The translations under genes and the position numbers were made by a program. From assembly GCA_012274165.1 (NCBI GenBank), contig JAAPAA010000285.1, positions 1 through 41,283 on the forward strand: 41,283 nt of DNA, given 5' to 3'. Positions 18,514-25,276 of this stretch are shown in pieces (the stretch's first letter is position 1; each line of letters opens with the position of its first letter). This DNA comes from Thiobacillaceae bacterium (GTDB taxonomy: Bacteria; Pseudomonadota; Gammaproteobacteria; Burkholderiales; Thiobacillaceae). Below the pieces are notes generated by a model. That model was not told where the DNA came from, made no database searches, and worked only from the letters and a program-made list of their open reading frames with translations.

Positions 18514-18529
18514 TGGCACACGAGTTGCT
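18514..18529 (+). promoter_or_regulatory. Sigma-54 (RpoN) type promoter ahead of the guanidine riboswitch
   Basis: TGGCACACGAGTTGCT matches the -24/-12 consensus TGGCACG-N4-TTGCW at 11 of 12 fixed positions, with correct spacing between GG and GC. Transcription would start near 18540, about 45 nt before the riboswitch aptamer. Sigma-54 control fits a nitrogen-scavenging gene. Confidence 0.7.
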
Positions 18530-18582
18530 GATACAGGCATGTCGGGAAAGACGGCGCACGGGCGTCTGCATTTACCGCGAAT

Positions 18583-18677
18583 GCGCAGCTAGGGTTCCGG
18601 TCCCGCGAGGGATGGCTGGTCCGAGAGCAGCCGGCCCCGAAGGCGGGGCTCCACGGAGGGACAAAAGCCCGGGAGAA
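18583..18677 (+). ncRNA. Guanidine-I riboswitch (ykkC class)
   Basis: All the conserved blocks of the guanidine-I aptamer appear in order: CTAGGGTTCCG, then CTGGTCCGAGAG, then CCACGGAGGGACAAAAGCCCGGGAGA. The linking segments form the expected hairpins (for example GGTCCCGCGAGGGAT and CCGGCCCCGAAGGCGGGGCT). The class binds guanidinium and switches on genes for its export or breakdown. It lies 12 nt or so after an 11-bp direct repeat (GCATTTACCGC) that recurs at 18679-18689, just past the aptamer. The only downstream reading frames are relics, so the switch appears orphaned. Confidence 0.95.
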
Positions 18678-18713
18678 CGCATTTACCGCTGTCCGGGGTT
18701 GATTCATTTTTTT
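18666..18713 (+). terminator. Candidate riboswitch expression-platform terminator
   Basis: AGCCCGGGA (the 3' edge of the aptamer) can pair with TCCGGGGTT at 18692-18700 with one mismatch and one wobble, followed after 6 nt by seven T residues. Sharing of the AGCCCGGGA bases with the aptamer is the usual way guanidine-I switches control termination. The gap before the T run makes it weaker than a textbook terminator. Confidence 0.4.
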
Positions 18714-18727
18714 CCAAGGAGCGCACC

Positions 18728-18974
18728 ATGCATCTGAATGCCGTACTGAAAAAACTGCTGCCGTCGGCGATGGCGGGCAGCGCCATCGACAGCGCGCTGA
18801 TGACCTGCGACCAGGTGGTGGGCGCGACGCCCAGGGGCGCACCTTCAAGGTGGTGATGCCGGTGGATTATTCCTACGGCGGCGACGCGCTGCTGCAGAAA
18901 AATGCCAGGTCAAGCAGGCGGCCGCGATTCCCGCGACGCTCGACGACCGCTATGTGAAAAGCGTGCTGAAATAA
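18728..18974 (+). pseudogene. Relic of a secreted protein gene under the guanidine riboswitch
   Basis: A perfect AAGGAG lies 6 nt before the ATG. The first frame gives a signal-peptide-like start (MHLNAVLKKLLPSAMAGS) but stops after 42 codons. A second frame then reads QGRTFKVVMPVDYSYGGDALLQK, and after a run of A residues a third frame reads KCQVKQAAAIPATLDDRYVKSVLK and ends at TAA. So the beginning and end of a gene remain, joined with two frameshifts and probably a large internal loss. In intact guanidine operons this place is often held by an ABC transporter substrate-binding protein; that identity is inferred from position and the signal peptide, not from a recognised domain. Confidence 0.65.
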
Positions 18975-19020
18975 ACCTCGTCGCCCTTCCCGAAGAGCGG
19001 CATTCGCCAGAAAGCTTCAC

Positions 19021-19293
19021 ATGTCCACCCGATTGTTCCGCCACCCAGACGGCACCCAGCCCGCGGCCAACGCCCGCGGCGGCGTGCTGATGACCTGGCT
19101 TACCGGCAGCTGCTATGCGAACTTGCGGCGCAAGCACATGCGCCACCACATCGACCGCGCCGACGTCATCAGTCTGGATACCAAGGCGCTACTGCTGAAA
19201 CTGTTGGCGCGACAGGAACACGCCGAGCTGTGGCCCAACCACGACATGGCTTTCTGGAAAACCCTGCGGCGCTTCCCCGAATGCCATGAATAG
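19021..19293 (+). pseudogene. Shrunken fatty-acid-desaturase gene relic
   Basis: This 90-codon open frame has the ends and one internal block of a membrane fatty-acid desaturase. The start LFRHPDGTQPA and the block GVLMTWLTGSCYANLRRKHMRHHIDRADVISLD look like the desaturase family, including the second histidine box HxxHH (HMRHH). The first box (HECAH type), the membrane helices and the third box are all missing, and an intact enzyme would be over 300 aa. The last 30 residues ([18 protein letters not shown]) are not recognised. It overlaps the start of the GGDEF-EAL gene by 8 nt, so it may still serve as a translated leader. A functional small protein cannot be excluded. Confidence 0.55.
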
Positions 19294-21451
19294 GCTCTCA
19301 AACGCGCAGCTTGCCGAACTGGCCGGGGCGGAATCCGACGCCCCGCTCGACGTCACGCGCCTGCTCACCACCATCACCGACAACCTGGTCGGCATGATCT
19401 ACCGCTGCCGGGTAGACGCGATCTGGAGCATGGAGTTTGTCAGCGACGGCTGCCACAAGCTCACCGGATACCGGCCCGACGAACTGGTGTTCAACACCCG
19501 GGTCTCCTACGACCAGATCACGCTGCAGGAAGACCGCGCGCACGTCAGCCGCACCATTCACCGCGCACTGGAAAAAAACGAATCCTTCGACATCGAGTAC
19601 CGCATCGAGCGCGCCGACGGCCGGGTATGCTGGGTGCTTGAACGCGGCGTCGGGATACGCGACGCAAGCGGCCGGCTGGCCTGGATCGAGGGATACATCC
19701 AGGACATCTCCGAACGCGTGGCGGCCAACGCCATGCTGCGCGAGACGGTGCGCCGCTACAGCAGCATTTTCGAGCACGCCACCGAAGGCATTTTCCAGAC
19801 CACGCCTGAAGGCCGTTATCTTGACGCCAATCCGGCGCTGGCGCGCATTTACGGCCACGCTTCGCCGGATGCGCTGATCGATCACCTGCACGACATCTCG
19901 CGCCAGCTGTATGTGCAGCCGGAGCGGCGCGCGGCCTTCGTGCGCCTGATGCAGGAACAGGGTGCGGTGCGCAATTTCGAGTCGCAGGTCTACCACCACG
20001 ACGGCCACATCATCTGGATTTCCGAGAACGCGCGCGCCGTCAAAAACGCGGATGGCAGCGTGCAGTTTTTCGAAGGCACCGTGGTTGACATCTCCGAGCG
20101 CCGCCAGCACGAAGCCGAGCTCGAATACCAGGCCAGCCACGACAGCCTGACCGGCCTGCCCAACCGTTCGCTGCTGCGCGACCGCATCGAACAGGCCATC
20201 GCCAAGGCGCGACGCGATGGCAACCGGGTGGGAGTGGTGTTTGTCGACCTTGACCACTTCAAGCTGATCAACGACAGCCTCGGCCACCACGTTGGCGATC
20301 GCCTTCTGCTGGAGGTTGCCGGCCGTCTCAGTTCCTGCATCCGTAGCCACGACAGCGTGGCGCGTCAGGGTGGCGACGAGTTCGTGCTGGTACTCACCGA
20401 GCAGCATGGCGAGGATGACACCCTCGCCATCATCACCCGACTGCTGGAGGTCATCTCCCAGCCATGGGTAGACGATGGCCGGGAATATGGGCTCAGTTGC
20501 AGCGTCGGCATCAGCTGTTATCCGAAGGACGGCGACGACCCCGACGCGCTGCTGCGCTGCGCCGACGCCGCCATGTACCAGGCCAAGGCGTCCGGCCGCA
20601 GCACCTACCATGTCTACACGCCCGAACTGAACCAGGCGATCAGCGCACGCCTTGAACTGGAAAACAGCCTGCGCCATGCGCTTGAACGCGCCGAATTCCG
20701 CGTCTATTACCAGCCGCGCATCGACGTTGCCAGCGGCCGCATCGTCGGCGCCGAAGCGCTGATCCGCTGGGAGTGTCCCGGCAAGGGCCTGATCCCGCCC
20801 GACCATTTCATTTCGATCGCCGAGGAAACCGGACTGATCATCCCCATCGGGCAATGGATCCTGCAGGAAGCCTGCCGCCAGAACCGCGCTTGGCAGCGCG
20901 CCGGGCTGCCACCCATCAGCGTCTCGGTGAATCTGTCGCCGATCCAGTTCCGCCATGCCGGGCTGGTGCAGTCGGTGGCCGCTGCGCTGCAGCAGGCGGA
21001 GCTGGACCCGGCCTGCCTGGAACTGGAACTGACCGAGTCCTTCGTCATGCACGACGCCGAACGCATCAACGTCGCCATGCAATCGCTGAAGGCGCTCGGC
21101 GTCGACATCGCGGTGGACGACTTCGGCACCGGCTATTCGAGCCTGAGCTATCTCAAGCGTTTCCCGGTCGATCGCCTCAAGGTGGACAAGAGCTTCGTGC
21201 GCGACATCGACAGCGACCCCGACGACGCCGCCATCGTGCGCGCCATCATTACCCTCGGCCACGCGCTGGGACTCAAGGTGGTAGCCGAAGGGGTGGAAAC
21301 CATGGCGCATCTGGAATTCCTGCAGCAGCATGGGTGCGACGAACTGCAGGGCTACTACTTCAGCCGTCCGGTTCCCGCTGCGGAAATGGAAGCCTTGCTA
21401 CGCGGCACGGCGGCGAGCGCGAGCTGGTGCGCATCGCAGCGTAGCGCATGA
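19286..21451 (+). CDS. PAS-PAS-GGDEF-EAL cyclic-di-GMP turnover protein
   Basis: A 721-aa soluble protein that probably makes and/or degrades c-di-GMP in response to a signal sensed by its PAS domains. Order: PAS (about residues 25-145, ending in a PAC segment YIQDISERV), PAS (150-275), GGDEF (280-445; intact GGDEF at 362-366 with an upstream RSHD inhibitory site), EAL (460-705; EAL at 490-492, [14 protein letters not shown] and AEGVET intact). Both enzymatic halves look competent. No membrane segment is evident. Its stop overlaps the next gene as ATGA. It starts inside the end of the desaturase relic, so it may be read from the sigma-54/riboswitch leader. Confidence 0.93.
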   Translation: MNRLSNAQLAELAGAESDAPLDVTRLLTTITDNLVGMIYRCRVDAIWSMEFVSDGCHKLTGYRPDELVFNTRVSYDQITLQEDRAHVSRTIHRALEKNESFDIEYRIERADGRVCWVLERGVGIRDASGRLAWIEGYIQDISERVAANAMLRETVRRYSSIFEHATEGIFQTTPEGRYLDANPALARIYGHASPDALIDHLHDISRQLYVQPERRAAFVRLMQEQGAVRNFESQVYHHDGHIIWISENARAVKNADGSVQFFEGTVVDISERRQHEAELEYQASHDSLTGLPNRSLLRDRIEQAIAKARRDGNRVGVVFVDLDHFKLINDSLGHHVGDRLLLEVAGRLSSCIRSHDSVARQGGDEFVLVLTEQHGEDDTLAIITRLLEVISQPWVDDGREYGLSCSVGISCYPKDGDDPDALLRCADAAMYQAKASGRSTYHVYTPELNQAISARLELENSLRHALERAEFRVYYQPRIDVASGRIVGAEALIRWECPGKGLIPPDHFISIAEETGLIIPIGQWILQEACRQNRAWQRAGLPPISVSVNLSPIQFRHAGLVQSVAAALQQAELDPACLELELTESFVMHDAERINVAMQSLKALGVDIAVDDFGTGYSSLSYLKRFPVDRLKVDKSFVRDIDSDPDDAAIVRAIITLGHALGLKVVAEGVETMAHLEFLQQHGCDELQGYYFSRPVPAAEMEALLRGTAASASWCASQRSA

Positions 21452-22287
21452 CGGCATCCATTCCATTGCATGCTGGCGAGTGGACGGAACAACCCGCGCC
21501 GGTTCCGGACGCCTACCTCGGCGTCTGGAACCGCACTCTGCTGGAAACCGCGAGCGGGCGTGATGAACGCAGCCAGGTGTGGTGGCTGCAAACCCCGCGC
21601 TGGCACGCCGATCTGCGCATCCCCGCCGGGCGGCCGGATTTTTCCGGCATCACCTGCCTTGCCGAATGCGACGACACGCAACTGGCCTGGCTCGCCACCC
21701 AGCAGGGTTTCTGCGGCGTCACCCAGGTGGAAGGTGAGGTCTGTACCTGGCATCGCCAGCTGGATTTCCAGCCTGCCAATGGCAGTCGCGACATCGGCCG
21801 CATGGTCTTTGACAGCGAGCGCGTGATCGAAACCGGCGTTGAATCCGACTATCAGGAAATCTGGGAACGGCTGCCACACAGCCAGGGCGGCACCGCCGCG
21901 CTCGAACTGCTGGTAGAAGCCGGCGAATTGCCCGTGCGTCCCGCCTGGCTCCTCGTCGCGGGCGACTGTTTCATCCATGTGCGGGGCCGCGCCCATCCCC
22001 TGCCGCATATCGCCAATCAGAAAAGTGTTTCTGACCTGGCCAGCCTCATCGCTCAAACCCGGCCCTCCCGCGCGCAACGGCTCGACTGGCTAAATGTCGA
22101 GATCAGTTTCGGCTATCGCAACGGCCCCGCACCCTGGCGCATCGAGCGTTCCACGCTGCCGTTCCGCGAGGGACAGATCCTCACTCACCCTGGAACCCTC
22201 CAGCGTCGTGGCCATCAGCTTGTCGTCGAAGGCAACAACGAACGGCGCTGGATAATCCTGGACTGGAACTTCGGCGCGATACTCTGA
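21448..22287 (+). CDS. Unknown 279-aa protein, translationally coupled to a GGDEF-EAL gene
   Basis: I do not recognise a named domain. The protein is soluble, lacks a signal peptide, and is rich in Trp and in alternating beta-type segments: [65 protein letters not shown], and the end [21 protein letters not shown]. The layout suggests a two-part beta-barrel (HRI1-like or lipocalin-like is possible, but this is only an impression). Its ATG overlaps the stop of the c-di-GMP gene, so the two are made together. A shortened relic of a second copy lies at 25115. Confidence 0.75.
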   Translation: MTASIPLHAGEWTEQPAPVPDAYLGVWNRTLLETASGRDERSQVWWLQTPRWHADLRIPAGRPDFSGITCLAECDDTQLAWLATQQGFCGVTQVEGEVCTWHRQLDFQPANGSRDIGRMVFDSERVIETGVESDYQEIWERLPHSQGGTAALELLVEAGELPVRPAWLLVAGDCFIHVRGRAHPLPHIANQKSVSDLASLIAQTRPSRAQRLDWLNVEISFGYRNGPAPWRIERSTLPFREGQILTHPGTLQRRGHQLVVEGNNERRWIILDWNFGAIL

Positions 22288-22429
22288 GCGCTCGGCCGCC
22301 CACCCCGAGCCCTGTCACCCCTGACAGACGCGGCAAGCGCACGTTTCGGGTAACCCTCTACCGGTGAAACGACACGACATGCAGCCTGAGTACGCCGATG
22401 AAACGCTTAAAATCGTCCTGCAACTCGCC

Positions 22430-25000
22430 TTATGCTGCCGCCTGCATCACGGTTTCCGGCATGCACGGCATTTCACCGGCTTCCAGTGCACGATAGATGT
22501 AATCGATATCGAGCACCTGTATCAGCAGCCCATCCTGATTGCCCTTAATGAGCAGCGGCACCAGCGTTTCTCCGGCCTCCAGGGCGAATGGGCTAGGACT
22601 AATCTGCTCGTCGCGGAATTCCGGGACACCATGTAGTTCATCGACCAGCAAACCGATGCTTTGCTGCCCGTTCCAGACCACCACGACCTGACTGCTGTGG
22701 GTGATTTCAGACAGGCTTCCCCGCACCATGTAGCCCAGGTCAAATACCCAGATGAATTTTTTCTCCTCATCTTCGCGTTCGAGCGCAAGCATGCCGATTC
22801 GGCCGGTGAAACCACCCATCGAAACCGGCAGCAAACCCGAGCCTGGCAGGGCTTCCAGCACCTGCTCTGCAGGCATGGCATATAAATCGCCGTCAATGAA
22901 GCATGTTGCGAATTGCCTGCCACCGCTTTCCAGTAAATTGTGATCGATAACGGTGGAGACCCGATTGCCCGATGCGCGACGTTCGCGCACCTCGCCAAAG
23001 GATTCGAACACCACGGCAATGACATCCTCCTGGTAGTCGTCGCTGACCTTGAACTCGCGATAGCCGTTCGAGACGGTGCAGCCCATGCTTGCATAGCGAC
23101 CGTCATGGATCGTGATAATCGAGGTGCTGCAGCCATTTTTCTGCCGCAGGATTGCCGGATCGATATCGAGTTGGCTGCCCACCGGGCGAGCCGGATCGGT
23201 GCTGGCAATGATGAGGCCGCGGCGGTCGATGAAAAATGCCGTGGTGCCGGCCTTGCCATTCAGGCCGCCGTGCAGCATGGCGGAAAACTCCGGCGCGGCG
23301 TCGAACACGATGCCGATCCCGCCGACGACCATTTTTGGCTTGTCCGGATGGCGAATCGCGGCGTGGTAGACATAAGTTGGCAATCCGTCGTACAGCGGTG
23401 TCGCTGCAAATGGACTGACGTGGTAATCCTGCTCGGTCGCCAGCGATAACACCGATGCAAGCGTGTCATGCTCGACCGTGGTGCCGACAATATGCCGGTC
23501 TTCACCCTTCTGCGCCAGACAGGTGCTGGCGATGATCCGCCCACTTTTGTCATACACAAAAATCCGGGTGTAAACGGTATACAGACTGTTGATGTAGGCC
23601 AGGATGCCGGTGATGTTCTTGAGCATGGCCTCGGTCCGCGAAGGAGCAGCCAGCGCAGTGCGCAATGCTGGCGTCAACGCCCACCAGCGGCAATCATTGG
23701 CGCGCTCGTACAAATTGCGGTCGTGCAGGTCGACCAGTAAGTGCGTCATGAATTCCGCCCCGCGCAAACTGGAGCTCAGCACCGTTTCGTACAGGTTGCT
23801 GATGGATCGCGCAAACAGTTCGTTGCTGTGGTTGCCGGTTTCACTGATCTGCTCCAGCACCGATTTAAGCTGAACCTGATTATCGATGTTGCCGGCGGTC
23901 ATGACCTGTCCGTTCCACACGACGCGCTGTATGGTTTCGGCCGCCTTCATGATCTTGTAGAGCGGCGGCGAAAAGGTCTGCGCATGCGACAGCAGGCCGT
24001 CGACGATCGCGGGATCGAGCGATGACAGAGAGCGGTCGCCGTTTTCCAGGAATGCAACCTCGACCGGAACCATGACCTGCCCCTGCCAACCCGGAGGCCC
24101 CATGTAACCCTGATAGCCGTCCGCGCCAAAGGTCTGCACCAGATATTTGCGGCCACCGAACATCATCAGGCGGGCGCTGCCGCTCCGGTTCACCGGAACG
24201 ACCGAACCAACGGGCACCCACAGCGCATCTGCACTGGCAATGACGCGGTTTTCGCTGTCGAGCAACAGCATGTTCGAGCGCTCGTCCGGATCGCGATGCG
24301 ATTTGAAGATGCCCTGCATTTCCTGCTCGAAATCGAAGCAGAGACAGAGGATGCCGACCACCTTGCCGGTTTGCGGATGCAGCATCCGCTGCGAATAAAT
24401 CAGCGCTTTATCCTTGCCCGGGCGAAGGTCAGTCGCGCGGAAACTTTCGACATAGCTGCCTGAAGCCAGCGTTTGTCCGATCAGCGGGTCGATGCTGCCC
24501 TCAACTTCGGAATGCTCGTCGATCTGTACCAATATGTTTCCGTCCCGGTCCAGCAGCATGATTTCGTCGTAAACGGTGTACTTGCTGCGATAGGCCAGCA
24601 GGCGTGCATGAATGGCGTCCGCATTGTTCTGCTCGCCGGCAACGAATTCACAGAGATCGCGGTCAGTGGCGAGAAAGCCGACATCGGCAGTTCGCTCATA
24701 CAGATTGCGCACCACGATATCGATCACGTAGTGCGCCTTGGTGCCGATTTCCATCAGTACGTTCGCACACTTTTCGTGCACCAGGCTCGAAACCAGTTCG
24801 TGTTCCAACTGATCGAATCCGGCCCGCGTTGCCGCCATGGTTTGCAGAATCGATTGGGTCTCGGCCAAATAATTCATCTTGGCCGAGGACTCGATCATGC
24901 GCCACATCATGCTCAGTTCACGCAGGGATTGCTCGCTGCGGACAACGTCGCGCATGTAAGGCAAGAATATGTCGTTCTTCTGGTTGGAGGCATTGCTCAT
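22430..25000 (-). CDS. Soluble double-Cache-like protein with C-terminal CheW domain
   Basis: The 856-aa protein combines sensing-type and chemotaxis-coupling parts. Two similar halves each start with an NLYER motif (NLYERTADVGFLATD and NLYERANDCRWWAL) followed by a Cache-like segment (YTVYDEIMLLDRDGNILVQID; YTVYTRIFVYDKSGRIIAST), then DRRGLIIASTDPARPVG. The last 140 or so residues are CheW-like (CFIDGDLYAMPAEQVLEAL, WNGQQSIGLLVDELHGV). I see no membrane helix, HAMP or methyl-accepting signalling domain, so it is not a chemoreceptor in the usual sense. It may bring a cytoplasmic signal to CheA. The ATG at 25000 is preferred to the ORF-track start 31 codons upstream. Confidence 0.8.
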   Translation of the reverse strand: MSNASNQKNDIFLPYMRDVVRSEQSLRELSMMWRMIESSAKMNYLAETQSILQTMAATRAGFDQLEHELVSSLVHEKCANVLMEIGTKAHYVIDIVVRNLYERTADVGFLATDRDLCEFVAGEQNNADAIHARLLAYRSKYTVYDEIMLLDRDGNILVQIDEHSEVEGSIDPLIGQTLASGSYVESFRATDLRPGKDKALIYSQRMLHPQTGKVVGILCLCFDFEQEMQGIFKSHRDPDERSNMLLLDSENRVIASADALWVPVGSVVPVNRSGSARLMMFGGRKYLVQTFGADGYQGYMGPPGWQGQVMVPVEVAFLENGDRSLSSLDPAIVDGLLSHAQTFSPPLYKIMKAAETIQRVVWNGQVMTAGNIDNQVQLKSVLEQISETGNHSNELFARSISNLYETVLSSSLRGAEFMTHLLVDLHDRNLYERANDCRWWALTPALRTALAAPSRTEAMLKNITGILAYINSLYTVYTRIFVYDKSGRIIASTCLAQKGEDRHIVGTTVEHDTLASVLSLATEQDYHVSPFAATPLYDGLPTYVYHAAIRHPDKPKMVVGGIGIVFDAAPEFSAMLHGGLNGKAGTTAFFIDRRGLIIASTDPARPVGSQLDIDPAILRQKNGCSTSIITIHDGRYASMGCTVSNGYREFKVSDDYQEDVIAVVFESFGEVRERRASGNRVSTVIDHNLLESGGRQFATCFIDGDLYAMPAEQVLEALPGSGLLPVSMGGFTGRIGMLALEREDEEKKFIWVFDLGYMVRGSLSEITHSSQVVVVWNGQQSIGLLVDELHGVPEFRDEQISPSPFALEAGETLVPLLIKGNQDGLLIQVLDIDYIYRALEAGEMPCMPETVMQAAA

Positions 25001-25114
25001 CGGATCGGTTTTGGCATCAAGTTGAAATGCCTGAAAACTAGCAAGTAGCAGACCAGGCCTGCACTTGTGAAACCTCAGAGCGCCTTTATCCACGGTGCAT
25101 CAAGCGGAATCTGA

Positions 25115-25260
25115 ATGACCGCCATTCTGCATTCAGCCTGTTTATGGGAGCACCTCAACCACCGTTTCAAGCCTGGCCGGCGCCATCGCGGCCATCAAGT
25201 CGCGATCGAAGGCAGCAATGAACGACGCAGGATGATTCTGGACTGGAGCCTGGTACCTCA
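25115..25260 (+). pseudogene. Shortened relic of the 279-aa unknown gene
   Basis: The frame starts MTAILHSACLWEH, like the start [12 protein letters not shown] of the gene at 21448. After some 10 codons it jumps to HRGHQVAIEGSNERRRMILDW, closely matching the end [21 protein letters not shown] of that gene. Some 220 codons between are missing and the stop frame is lost. The DNA also aligns over about 80 bases. It lies in the leader region of the CheW-type gene, on the opposite strand, and shows that a second copy once existed here. Confidence 0.75.
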
Positions 25261-25276
25261 CTCTGAAACGCGGCAA

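Noticed and set aside
18296-19300. Relic region considered as an insertion-sequence scar
   Set aside because: No transposase fragment or terminal inverted repeats could be seen; the relics match other gene types.
19298-21331. 677-aa minus-strand ORF opposite the first GGDEF-EAL gene
   Set aside because: Shadow of a gene with intact GGDEF and EAL motifs on the plus strand.
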